Positions 43,272-51,766 of a stretch of 64,000 nucleotides of DNA are shown here, piece after piece. Where the stretch lies: NCBI RefSeq assembly GCF_030815865.1, contig NZ_JAUSXI010000001.1:62001-126000 (forward strand), written 5' to 3'. The DNA comes from Arthrobacter globiformis. GTDB lineage: Bacteria; Actinomycetota; Actinomycetes; Actinomycetales; Micrococcaceae. The stretch's first letter is position 1. The number at the start of each line of letters is the position of its first letter. The position numbers and the translations under genes are program-made. Below the pieces are notes generated by a model. The model had not been told where the DNA came from, ran no database searches, and worked only from the letters and a program-made list of their open reading frames with translations.

Positions 43272-43476
43272 TTGGATACCCCAATCTCCGGCGGGCCGGC
43301 GCTCCGGCGTCAGCCCTTTCCTCGCTTCCTGCCCACGACGGTAAGGTGCCGTCCGCCGCCGACGGAACGGCCGGCGTCGTCCATGTGGAGAAGTGCGCGA
43401 AGGCGGGGCTGTGGAGGAGAGGTCACACGGAATCCCGTGCTTCAGCCGGCACAGAACTTCATGAAAGAATCAGGTC

Positions 43477-44919
43477 ATGCCTGAAACTGCCGCCACAGCT
43501 GACACCCGTACGCCCTCCGGACGCCTCGCCCTCGCCGCGTCAGGGGAACAGATCGCGCTCGGCCCGCTGGACGGCCGTTACAAGTCCGCCGTCGCCCCCC
43601 TCGTTGACTACCTGTCCGAGGCCGCCCTCAACCGCGACAGGGTGGCCGTCGAGGTGGAGTGGCTTATCCACCTGACCGGGGACAACGTCCTCCCCGGCGC
43701 GGGCCCCCTGACCGAAGACCAGCAGCAGCAGCTGCGGGCCATCGTCACCGAATTCGACGCCTCCTCCGTCACCGAGCTGGCCGAAATCGAAGCCGTCACC
43801 GTCCACGACGTGAAGGCCGTGGAGTACTACATCGGCCGCCGCCTGCCCGCCATCGGCATCGAGAACCTGACCGCCATGGTGCACTTCGGCTGCACCTCCG
43901 AGGACATCAACAACCTGTCCTACGCCCTGGGGGTGAAGGGTGCTGTGGAGGACGTGTGGCTGCCCGCCGCCCGGGCCCTCGTTGCCCAGATCAGCAAGAT
44001 GGCCGAAGATAACCGCGCCGTTCCAATGCTGTCCCGCACGCACGGCCAGCCCGCCACGCCCACCACGCTGGGCAAGGAGCTCGCCGTCATCGCGCACCGC
44101 TTGAACCGGCAGCTGGAGCGCGTCGCCAGGACTGAATACCTCGGCAAGATCAACGGTGCCACCGGCACGTACGCCGCCCACGTGGCCTCTGTCCCCGGCG
44201 CTGACTGGCAGCAGGTCGCGAAGTCATTCGTCGAGAAGCTGGGCCTGACCTGGAACCCGCTGACCACGCAGATCGAAAGCCACGACTGGCAGGCAGAGCT
44301 GTACGCCGACGTCGCCCGCTTCAACCGGATCCTGCACAACGTCTGCACGGACATCTGGAGCTACATCTCGATCGGCTACTTCGCGCAGATCCCTGTGGCA
44401 GGCGCCACCGGCTCCTCCACCATGCCGCACAAGGTCAACCCGATCCGTTTCGAAAACGCCGAGGCCAACCTGGAGATCTCCTCCGGGCTACTGGACGTTC
44501 TGGGCTCCACCCTGGTCACTTCCCGCTGGCAGCGCGACCTCACGGACTCCTCCAGCCAGCGCAACATCGGCGTCGCATTCGGCCACTCCCTGCTGGCCAT
44601 TTCCAATGTGGCCAAGGGCCTGGAGCGACTCGACGTCGCGGAGAGCGTGCTCGCCGCGGACCTTGACACCAACTGGGAAGTCCTGGGCGAGGCCATCCAG
44701 ATGGTGATGCGCGCGGAGGCGATCGCCGGCGTCGAAGGGATGGAGAACCCGTACGAGCGGCTCAAGGACCTCACTCGCGGCCAGCGCGTGGACGGCGCCC
44801 GGATGCAGGAGTTCGTCCAGGGCCTGGGCCTCTCCGCGGAGGCTGAGGCACGGCTGCTCGCGCTGACGCCAGGCAAGTACACCGGCATCGCGGACCAACT
44901 GGTGGACCACCTGAAATAG
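43477..44919 (+). CDS. purB: Adenylosuccinate lyase
   Basis: 480 residues. The fumarase/aspartase superfamily signature GSSTMPHKVNPIRFENAEAN is intact, as are HFGCTSEDINNLS and SRTHGQPATPTTLGKE (catalytic histidine). The length and MPHKVNP context fit the E. coli-like class. It cleaves adenylosuccinate to AMP and fumarate, and SAICAR to AICAR, in purine synthesis. The start codon has only a weak ribosome site. Confidence 0.95.
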   Translation: MPETAATADTRTPSGRLALAASGEQIALGPLDGRYKSAVAPLVDYLSEAALNRDRVAVEVEWLIHLTGDNVLPGAGPLTEDQQQQLRAIVTEFDASSVTELAEIEAVTVHDVKAVEYYIGRRLPAIGIENLTAMVHFGCTSEDINNLSYALGVKGAVEDVWLPAARALVAQISKMAEDNRAVPMLSRTHGQPATPTTLGKELAVIAHRLNRQLERVARTEYLGKINGATGTYAAHVASVPGADWQQVAKSFVEKLGLTWNPLTTQIESHDWQAELYADVARFNRILHNVCTDIWSYISIGYFAQIPVAGATGSSTMPHKVNPIRFENAEANLEISSGLLDVLGSTLVTSRWQRDLTDSSSQRNIGVAFGHSLLAISNVAKGLERLDVAESVLAADLDTNWEVLGEAIQMVMRAEAIAGVEGMENPYERLKDLTRGQRVDGARMQEFVQGLGLSAEAEARLLALTPGKYTGIADQLVDHLK

Positions 44920-45049
44920 GTACGACGGCGGTGCCGGGCCTTTGCTGCCCGGCCGCGCTTCCGTTTCCGGCGGCTTCCGCACGCTGCCGGTCCCGTTTTG
45001 CGGCGGTCTGTGCCGCCTACCTTCCCGACGACGACAAGGAACGGAAACC

Positions 45050-45715
45050 ATGAGGCTGCTGCTCATCCGCCACGGTGAAACCCCCGGGAACGTGCTGGGG
45101 CAGCTGGACACCGCGCACCCTGGCCCCGGACTGACCGAGCTGGGCGAGCGCCAGGCCGAGGCCCTGCCCCGGGCGCTGGTGAACGAGCCGATCAGCGCCC
45201 TGTACGCCTCCACCCTGGTCCGCACCCAGATCACCGCCAAACCGCTGAGCCGGGAGCTCGGCCTCGATGTGACGGTCCTGGACGGGATCCACGAGATCGA
45301 GGCGGGCGCCCTGGAAAAGCTGACGGACCACGAGTCCCACCGGCGGTACATGAGCACCGTGTTCGCCTGGACTGACGGCGACTTCGACCGCCGGATGCCC
45401 GCCGGGCCCAACGGGCACGAGTTTTTCGAACGCTATGACGCCGCCATCGCCAAGGCGGCCGCGGAAGCCGCCGGCACCGGCGCCGTCGCCGTGGTGAGCC
45501 ACGGCGCCGCGATCCGCGTCTGGGCAGGCCACCGGGCCGACAATATCGACATGGAATTTGCCGCCCGGCACGTGCTCGCCAACACCGGCATCGTGGCGCT
45601 GGAAGGCGGCCCCGACGCCGGCTGGAACCTGATCCACTGGGACGCCAGCCCCGTCGGCGGCCTTGCCCTGGCCGACCCCACCGCCGAGGACCCGATGGGA
45701 AAGACCACGGGCTAG
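45050..45715 (+). CDS. Histidine phosphatase family protein
   Basis: 221 residues. The phosphoglycerate-mutase-like catalytic motif is at the very N terminus (LLLIRHGETPGNVLGQLD) with the second histidine in VAVVSHGAAIRVWAG and the acid in HEIEAGALEKL. Substrate unknown; such proteins dephosphorylate small metabolites. The start is ATG 45050 with AAGGAA upstream; an earlier start at 44942 lacks support. Confidence 0.88.
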   Translation: MRLLLIRHGETPGNVLGQLDTAHPGPGLTELGERQAEALPRALVNEPISALYASTLVRTQITAKPLSRELGLDVTVLDGIHEIEAGALEKLTDHESHRRYMSTVFAWTDGDFDRRMPAGPNGHEFFERYDAAIAKAAAEAAGTGAVAVVSHGAAIRVWAGHRADNIDMEFAARHVLANTGIVALEGGPDAGWNLIHWDASPVGGLALADPTAEDPMGKTTG

Positions 45716-45819
45716 GCCCGGCGCCAAGTGTTCCCACGGCGCTTACCGGCAGGAAACACCGCGGTAACGGTGCGCCTCTAGCCTTGATTCGCATAACCCT
45801 TCGGCGAATCGAGGCACAG

Positions 45820-46323
45820 ATGCAGACCAATCCCAGGCTCAACATCCGGAAAGTCAGCTGGTCGAATCCTGTGGGAGCTGATCTGCGCGCTGCACAGCAG
45901 GCGGAACTGGACGCCCGCTTCGGGTGCCCTGACCATGAGCCGGGACCCAAGCCCTCGGAAGTGGACACGGCCGTGTTCCTCGTAGCCTATGACAAGGGGT
46001 CAGGCCAGCCGGTGGGCTGCGGGGGCTTGCGGCTGCTCGACTCCGAGACGGCGGAAATCAAACGCCTCTATGTTCTCCCCTACACCCGCGGTTCAGGCGT
46101 GGCCAGCTCCATCCTGGCCGCCCTCGAGGCCGAGGCCTTTGCCCAGGGCATCACCCGGATCACTGCGGAGGCGGGCTCGGTGCAGACTGACGGCCGCAAC
46201 TTCTACGCGAACTCCGGCTTCGATCCGGTTCCCAACTTCGGCCCCTACATCGGCGTCGAGCACTCGTACTGCTTCGAAAAGAGGATCGATTGCCACAGCG
46301 CGGCGCACACCGCCATGGCTTGA
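45820..46323 (+). CDS. GNAT family N-acetyltransferase
   Basis: 167 residues of the GNAT fold. The acetyl-CoA pyrophosphate loop is visible as LYVLPYTRGSGVASSILAAL; FYANSGFDPV is motif B. The acceptor substrate is unknown. The start at ATG 45820 has GAGG upstream. An upstream TAGCCT (45779-45784) would give a short leader. A terminator-like hairpin follows at 46409-46449. Confidence 0.82.
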   Translation: MQTNPRLNIRKVSWSNPVGADLRAAQQAELDARFGCPDHEPGPKPSEVDTAVFLVAYDKGSGQPVGCGGLRLLDSETAEIKRLYVLPYTRGSGVASSILAALEAEAFAQGITRITAEAGSVQTDGRNFYANSGFDPVPNFGPYIGVEHSYCFEKRIDCHSAAHTAMA

Positions 46324-46408
46324 GCGGGCCCACAACCGGCCGGTGCCCGGCTGAGCGGCCTTGGGCAGGGCCGGTCTAGTGGGGCAGGGCCGGTTGCGTG
46401 TGGAATCA

Positions 46409-46449
46409 CGACGGCGGCCGTCACACTCCGGTGGAGCAGGCCGCCGTCG
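46409..46449. terminator. Hairpin between acetyltransferase and thioesterase genes
   Basis: 11-bp perfect stem (46409-46419 with 46439-46449), 19-nt loop. It lies 86 bp after the acetyltransferase stop and just before the thioesterase promoter. Confidence 0.55.
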
Positions 46450-46463
46450 GCTAATCTCGCGCT

Positions 46464-46898
46464 ATGGAAACCAAAGACATTACGTTTCGCACCCGCAAGT
46501 GGGTGCGGCCCGAGGACCTCAACGCCAACGGCACCCTGTTCGGTGGCAGCCTGCTGAAATGGATCGATGAGGAAGCCGCGATCTACGCCATCCTCCAGCT
46601 GGGCAACGGCCGCGCGGTCACCAAGTACATCTCGGAAATCAACTTCGTCAGCTCCGCGGTCCAGGGCGACCTGATTGAGATGGGCCTGACCGCCACCCGC
46701 TTTGGGCGCACGTCGCTGACCATGCGCGCGGAAGTGCGCAACATGATCACCCGGCAAAGCATCCTCACCATTGAGGAAATCGTGTTCGTGAACCTCAGCT
46801 CCACCGGCAAGCCGGAACCGCACGGCTACACGGAAATCACCTACGACCGCGACCGCATCCCTACACACCACCTCACCGAAACGCTGCAGCAGGACTAG
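46464..46898 (+). CDS. Acyl-CoA thioesterase (hot-dog fold, YciA-like)
   Basis: 144 residues. The hot-dog helix begins with NANGTLFGGSLLKWIDEEAA, whose Asp is the usual catalytic residue, and the strand region has FVSSAVQGDLIEMG and TSLTMRAEVR. Such enzymes hydrolyse acyl-CoA to free acid and CoA. The ATG has no ribosome site, but TAATCT ends 6 nt before it, so a leaderless transcript is likely. Confidence 0.88.
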   Translation: METKDITFRTRKWVRPEDLNANGTLFGGSLLKWIDEEAAIYAILQLGNGRAVTKYISEINFVSSAVQGDLIEMGLTATRFGRTSLTMRAEVRNMITRQSILTIEEIVFVNLSSTGKPEPHGYTEITYDRDRIPTHHLTETLQQD

Positions 46899-46936
46899 CG
46901 CAGCGCCGTCGTCCGGGTTTGGGCGCGCCTTCGGCG

Positions 46937-47968
46937 TTACCGGGAAGCCAGCCTCAGCAGTCCGTCGCGCAGCGGCTGGGCCCGTTTGGTCAGGGCCACA
47001 CCCGCCATGGCGGAGGAAGCCAGCCGCAGCAGCTGGGTCCGGAGGGCGCGCTGCCGGTTGTAGGCCTTGAGTGCGTCTTCCAGCGGACGGGCGTTGAGGA
47101 GTTCGGCCAGCGTGACGGCGTCCACGAGCGCCTCGCAGGCGCCGCGGCCCAGGTTGGGCGTCATGCCGTGGGCGGCGTCGCCCGCCAGGACGGCGCCCGG
47201 CCGAACGAAGCTGCCTAGGTTTGGCGTGGTCCAGATCCGCTGCGCCAGCGTGGCGTCCGGCGTGGCCTGCTCCAGCACTGTCCGGACGGCTGGCGCACTT
47301 CCGGCGAAGCGCTCCTTTGCCTGCCTCAGTGCTTCGGCTGCACCGACGCCCGCCGGCCCGAGGTTTGAGCGGAACGAGGCATACCAGTAGGTCCTGTCGC
47401 CGGACGCGGGCGTGATGCCGAACAGCTGCCCGCGTCCCCAGTATTCCCCGCCGGCGTCGGCCTGGACGGGAACGGGAAGTACGCCCCGCAAGGCCAGGTA
47501 CGGCGTCAGCCTCGCCTGCGACCTGGCGCCCCAGAAGGAGCGGCGCACCACACTGTGCACGCCGTCGGCCCCCACCAGCAGGCCTGACGACAGCGGGCCG
47601 GTAACGGGGATGTCGTCCACCCTGCCCTCGATGCGCTGCACGGAGGCGGGCACGGCGGCTTCGAGGATCCGGATGAGATCCGCCCGTGAGACGCCCAGGA
47701 CCCCGCGCACCTCAGGTGCCACCAGGGCTGTGCCCGTGGCGTCGCGCAGGGCCATCCCGCCGAACGCCGTGCCCGCCTCCCTGATCTGCGGCAGCACCCC
47801 CAGGACCGCCAGCGCCGCCTGCGCCTCCGGCCACATGGCCAGCGACGTCTCCACCGCCGGCACTCCGGGCCGCTGTTCGTGGACGGCGACGTCGAAGCGC
47901 CGCGGGTCCAGGCCGGCCGCGAGCGCGAGGCCGGCAATGCCGCCGCCGATGATTGTTATGGCTTCCAT
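46937..47968 (-). CDS. FAD-dependent monooxygenase (aromatic hydroxylase type)
   Basis: 343 residues. The dinucleotide fold is TIIGGGIAGLALAAGLDPRR, the middle DG motif is VGADGVHSVVRRSF, and the third FAD motif is VLAGDAAHGMTPNLGRGACE. The set is typical of group A flavoprotein monooxygenases, which hydroxylate aromatic rings with NAD(P)H. The substrate is unknown. The start is ATG 47968 with TAAGAT 7 nt before it. It lies downstream of pobA in the same direction. Confidence 0.85.
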   Translation of the reverse strand: MEAITIIGGGIAGLALAAGLDPRRFDVAVHEQRPGVPAVETSLAMWPEAQAALAVLGVLPQIREAGTAFGGMALRDATGTALVAPEVRGVLGVSRADLIRILEAAVPASVQRIEGRVDDIPVTGPLSSGLLVGADGVHSVVRRSFWGARSQARLTPYLALRGVLPVPVQADAGGEYWGRGQLFGITPASGDRTYWYASFRSNLGPAGVGAAEALRQAKERFAGSAPAVRTVLEQATPDATLAQRIWTTPNLGSFVRPGAVLAGDAAHGMTPNLGRGACEALVDAVTLAELLNARPLEDALKAYNRQRALRTQLLRLASSAMAGVALTKRAQPLRDGLLRLASR

Positions 47969-48116
47969 GGACCCGATCTTAAGCCCGACGGCGGAACGCT
48001 GGGGTGGGCGGGCCGCCCTCGCGTGACCGGCCGTCGCCCGCATGAGCGGCCGGGGCCCGGGCCGGTCATGAGGGCCAAGGCCGGTCGTGCGGCAGCGCGG
48101 AGGGAGCCGAGGAAGA

Positions 48117-49301
48117 CTAGGCGGACGGCCAGCCGGTGTAGGCCTCGGCAAGGTAGGCCTGCCCGTGCCGCGAGGACACCACGGAGTTCAGCTCGCCCAG
48201 CTGGCGGGCCCGGGCGAAGTCGCCGGCATCGGCAGGGGTGTGCAGCATGGTGGTCATCCAGTAGGAGAACTGCTGGGCCTTCCACACGCGGTCCAGGGCG
48301 CGGTCGCTGTACGAATCCAGGAGCGCCGTGGAGCCGCTGTTGTAGTAGCTGTCGAGCCCTTCGAACAGCACCTTCACGTCGTGGATCGCGAGGTTCAGGC
48401 CCTTGGCCCCGGTCGGCGGCACGGTGTGCGCGGCGTCGCCGGCCAGGAACAGCTTGCCGTGCCGCATGGGCGTGTGCACGAAGCTGCGGAACGGCAGGAC
48501 CATCTTGTCGATGACCGGGCCTTCCTTCAGCTCGAAGCCGTTGCCGTTGACCCGGCTGCGGAACTCCGCCCAGATCCGGTCGTCGTCCCAGTCAGCCACG
48601 TTTTCCTTGGGGTCGCACTGGAAGTACATGCGCTGCACGGTTTCGGTGCGCTGGCTGATGAGGGCAAAGCCGTTCTCGGAGTTGGCGTAGATCAGCTCGT
48701 CGGAACTGCGGGGCGCCTCGGCGAGGATGCCGAACCACGCGAACGGGTATTCGTGGAAGTACCACTTGCGGTGCGCCTCGGGGATCTGGAAACGGCAGTG
48801 GCTGCGTGAGCCGTCCGCCCCGGTGATGAAGTCTGCCTGGAGCTCGTATTCGACGCCGTCGGCATCGGTGAACCAGACCTTGGGCTTGTCCTCGATGTCG
48901 TGGATCGTCGTATCGGTGACGCTGTAGCGCACGTCGCCGCCGTGGGCTTCGCGGCGGGCGGCCAGGTCCATGAAGACGTCGGTCTGCGGGTAGAGCCAGA
49001 CGGATTCCCCCACGAGCTCCTTGAAGTCGATGCGGTGACTTTCGCCGTTGAACCGCAGCTCGATGCCGTCGTGACGGTCTCCTTCGCGCAGCACACGGTC
49101 GGACACGCCGCCGTCGACGAGCATGTTCACCGTGCCGTGCTCCAGGATGCCGGCGCGGACTGTTTCCGAAATTTCCTGCCGGCTGCGGATTTCGATCACG
49201 GTGGATTCGATTCCGGCCTTGGCCAGCAGGTGGGACAGCATGAGTCCCGCAGGGCCTGCGCCCAGGATGGCCACCTGGGTGGTGATGATCTGTCGTGCCA
49301 T
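48117..49301 (-). CDS. pobA: 4-hydroxybenzoate 3-monooxygenase
   Basis: 394 residues, the size of PobA. QVAILGAGPAGLMLSHLLAK holds the FAD site; RAGILEHGTVNML, TGADGSRSHCR (DG motif), HEYPFAWFGILAEAP and FLAGDAAHTVPPTGAKGLNL follow the known enzyme closely. It turns 4-hydroxybenzoate into protocatechuate, the entry to the beta-ketoadipate pathway. The start has GAGGAAC upstream. A dyad at 49397-49413 precedes it, and the IclR gene follows upstream in the same direction. Confidence 0.95.
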   Translation of the reverse strand: MARQIITTQVAILGAGPAGLMLSHLLAKAGIESTVIEIRSRQEISETVRAGILEHGTVNMLVDGGVSDRVLREGDRHDGIELRFNGESHRIDFKELVGESVWLYPQTDVFMDLAARREAHGGDVRYSVTDTTIHDIEDKPKVWFTDADGVEYELQADFITGADGSRSHCRFQIPEAHRKWYFHEYPFAWFGILAEAPRSSDELIYANSENGFALISQRTETVQRMYFQCDPKENVADWDDDRIWAEFRSRVNGNGFELKEGPVIDKMVLPFRSFVHTPMRHGKLFLAGDAAHTVPPTGAKGLNLAIHDVKVLFEGLDSYYNSGSTALLDSYSDRALDRVWKAQQFSYWMTTMLHTPADAGDFARARQLGELNSVVSSRHGQAYLAEAYTGWPSA

Positions 49302-49396
49302 GATGTTCCTCGCTCCGTTGCGTGGCCCGGCGATCCGGGCGGAAGGTGGTTGCTGGCTAACAGTGTGCTCCGGACTGTGTGGTAGGCGTTACAGCA

Positions 49397-49413
49397 ATTC
49401 CGCTGAACGGAAT
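49397..49413. promoter_or_regulatory. Candidate IclR operator before pobA
   Basis: ATTCCG-CTGAA-CGGAAT, a perfect dyad about 96 bp upstream of the pobA start. A related sequence occurs at 50192-50206, next to the transporter. Confidence 0.6.
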
Positions 49414-49430
49414 CGGATGCCGACCGGAAC

Positions 49431-50180
49431 TTAGCCGGCGCCCTCGGTCAGGCGCCGTGCGATGCCTCGCGCCGCCGTCTGAAGCGCGGGTACCAGCGCC
49501 TGCATGCGCATCTCCCGCAGGGGAACCACAACGCCGATCGCCGCCACCGCGCGCTTCTGGCCGTCCAGCACGGGGACAGCGATTCCCCACGTGTCAGGAT
49601 CGATCACTCCCGCCAGTTCGGCATACCCCTGGTTTGCTGCCTCAGCCAGCAGGGCGCGCACCCCGTCACTTCCTACCTTCCCGGCGGGATCGGCAAACTG
49701 GTCCAGGTATTCGGCTTGGACAGGCTTCGGCTGGTGCGACATCAGGGCCAGGCCGGCCGACGACACGTGGACCGCCATCCGGCCGGCGATCTGCGCCCGG
49801 TTTGCCACGGAACCGCGGCGGGACAGCCGCTCCACGAACAGGGCTTCCCAACCGTCCAGCACCGCGAGGTTCACATTCTGGTTCAGGACGTGCTGGATGT
49901 CCTCCATGAAGGGCATGGCTGCCTGGCGCAAGGCCAGTGTTGGCGAATTGCGGTTCACCAGCTCCCATAGCCGCAGCCCCAGCCGCACCGAGCCGCCGGG
50001 GCTGGTTTCCAGAAGCCCGTGCGTGGCGAGCTGACGCACCAGGCGGTGCGCTGTGGTGAGGGGCAGATCCGCGCGCTCCGCCAGTTCGGACAGCTGCAGG
50101 ACCGTGACGCCGGCCGGGAAGGCCGCGATGACGCGCACCACTCTGTCCACCACCGAATCCCCGGAAACTGAATTGGCCAC
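49431..50180 (-). CDS. IclR family transcriptional regulator (PobR/PcaR-like)
   Basis: 249 residues. N-terminal winged HTH (VLQLSELAERADLPLTTAHR) and the C-terminal IclR effector domain (VHVSSAGLALMSH, GYAELAGVIDPDTWGIAVPV). The position between pobA and an aromatic-acid transporter suggests it senses 4-hydroxybenzoate or protocatechuate. GTG start at 50180. Whether it activates or represses cannot be told from sequence. Confidence 0.88.
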   Translation of the reverse strand: MANSVSGDSVVDRVVRVIAAFPAGVTVLQLSELAERADLPLTTAHRLVRQLATHGLLETSPGGSVRLGLRLWELVNRNSPTLALRQAAMPFMEDIQHVLNQNVNLAVLDGWEALFVERLSRRGSVANRAQIAGRMAVHVSSAGLALMSHQPKPVQAEYLDQFADPAGKVGSDGVRALLAEAANQGYAELAGVIDPDTWGIAVPVLDGQKRAVAAIGVVVPLREMRMQALVPALQTAARGIARRLTEGAG

Positions 50181-50191
50181 CGCATTCCCGC

Positions 50192-50206
50192 TTCCATTGA
50201 ATGGTT
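50192..50206. promoter_or_regulatory. Second candidate IclR operator
   Basis: TTCCATTGAATGGTT resembles TTCCGCTGAACGGAA at 49398-49412 (11 of 15 the same; shared TTCC..TGAA.GG). It lies between the divergent IclR gene and the transporter gene. Confidence 0.5.
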
Positions 50207-50393
50207 TTTGTTGTCCCAGATTACACCCGTCGGTGATACAACTCTCATGTCGAATGGAACGGCGGCAACGCGGCAGGCTCCAGCAACGGCCCCGGCAGAG
50301 CGTCCTCCGGCAGGCCTTTCCGGCGATTTGCAGCGGCGGCCCCGCATCACCTTCGATCCCATAAAAAGCTCCTACCCGGACGATGAGGTTCCC

Positions 50394-51689
50394 ATGTCAA
50401 CGCTCTCTGTTGCCCGCCGCTCCCAGTGGCCTGTCTGGCTTTGCTGGCTGGCCATGGTGCTGGACGGATTCGACCTGGTGGTGCTGGGCACCGTCATACC
50501 TACCCTGATTAAGACCCACGAGCTGGGCTTCGATGCCATCGGGGCCACCTACGCAGCCACCATCTCGCTGGTGGGCGTGGGCATCGGGGCACTTTTCATC
50601 GCACCGCTTTCCGACCGGCTGGGACGGCGCCGCCTCCTCGTGGCCTGCGTGGCGTGGTTTTCCCTCTTCACGATCGCGGTCGTCTTTGCGCCGAACGTCG
50701 CCGTTTTCGGCATCTTCCGCCTCCTCGCCGGGCTGGGCCTGGGCGCCTGCCTTCCCGCCGCACTGGCGTACATGAACGACTACGCCCCGGCCGGCACCGC
50801 CGGCAAGTCCACGACCAGGACCATGACCGGGTACCACGTGGGTGCCGTCGCCACCGCGTTCCTGGCCCTTCTGGTGGTGCCGGACTGGCGCATCATGTTC
50901 ATCGTCGGCGGCGTGGCCGGTTTCGCCCTGGTCCCGCTCCTGTGGTTCCGGCTGCCGGAGACCCTCCCGCCGTCGCACGCGGCGGAGCAAGAAACAGCTG
51001 CAGCAGGAGCAGTAACCCGGAGCCGCGAGGCCCGGCCCGCCGCCACGCCGCGGGCCGAAGCACCCCAGGCCAGCATCCGCGACCTCATCCGCAAGCCCTA
51101 CCCCTTCGTCGCCCTCGGCATCGCGGTGGCCTCATTCATGGGACTCCTGCTGGTCTACGGCCTGAACACCTGGCTCCCGCAGCTCATGGCCTCCGCCGGG
51201 TACACGGTGAGCGCAGGCCTCGTGCTGCTGCTGGTGCTGAATGTCGGCGCCGTCGCGGGCCTCGTGGTGGCCGGCATCCTGGCGGACAAGCACGGAACTA
51301 AGAAGATTGTCCTGTTGTGGTTCGGGCTTTCCGCCGTCTTCCTTGCCGTCCTCAGCATCAAGGTCCAAAGCGAGCTGCTGCTCAACGCGGCCGTGTTCGT
51401 GACCGGCGTCTTCGTTTTCAGCTCCCAGGTCCTGGTCTACGCCTGGGTCAGCCAGCTGTTCCCGGCCCGGCTCCGCGGCACCGCCCTCGGCTTCGCGGCC
51501 GGCGTGGGCAGGTTCGGCGCGATCATGGGGCCGGCCGTCACCGGAACGCTGGTGGCCGCCGGCATCGCGTACCCGTGGGGCTTCTACGTGTTCGCGGCCG
51601 CCGCCGTCCTTGCGGTCGTTGCACTGGTGACGGTCCCCCATGCGATCGCCGCGGCACCCGGCCGGGAGGCCGCCGTCGAACACTCATGA
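50394..51689 (+). CDS. Aromatic acid:H+ symporter family MFS transporter (PcaK-like)
   Basis: 431 residues with twelve membrane segments. The AAHS signature begins with LDGFDLVVLGTVIPTLIK, followed by APLSDRLGRRRLLV and a second-half motif ADKHGTKKIVL. Family members import 4-hydroxybenzoate, protocatechuate or related acids, consistent with pobA beside it. The start is ATG 50394 with GAGG upstream; 50247 is an alternative giving an extra N-terminal tail. Confidence 0.9.
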   Translation: MSTLSVARRSQWPVWLCWLAMVLDGFDLVVLGTVIPTLIKTHELGFDAIGATYAATISLVGVGIGALFIAPLSDRLGRRRLLVACVAWFSLFTIAVVFAPNVAVFGIFRLLAGLGLGACLPAALAYMNDYAPAGTAGKSTTRTMTGYHVGAVATAFLALLVVPDWRIMFIVGGVAGFALVPLLWFRLPETLPPSHAAEQETAAAGAVTRSREARPAATPRAEAPQASIRDLIRKPYPFVALGIAVASFMGLLLVYGLNTWLPQLMASAGYTVSAGLVLLLVLNVGAVAGLVVAGILADKHGTKKIVLLWFGLSAVFLAVLSIKVQSELLLNAAVFVTGVFVFSSQVLVYAWVSQLFPARLRGTALGFAAGVGRFGAIMGPAVTGTLVAAGIAYPWGFYVFAAAAVLAVVALVTVPHAIAAAPGREAAVEHS

Positions 51690-51733
51690 GCTAGCCCCTT
51701 CCGCGGACGACGGCGGCGGGTAACCTAAGGGCA

Positions 51734-51747
51734 GTAAGTTCACTTAC
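51734..51747. promoter_or_regulatory. Short dyad before the oxidoreductase gene
   Basis: GTAAG-TTCA-CTTAC at 51734-51747, 20 bp before the start codon and near the expected promoter. Possible operator. Confidence 0.35.
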
Positions 51748-51766
51748 GATCCTTGGAGGCTGACCC

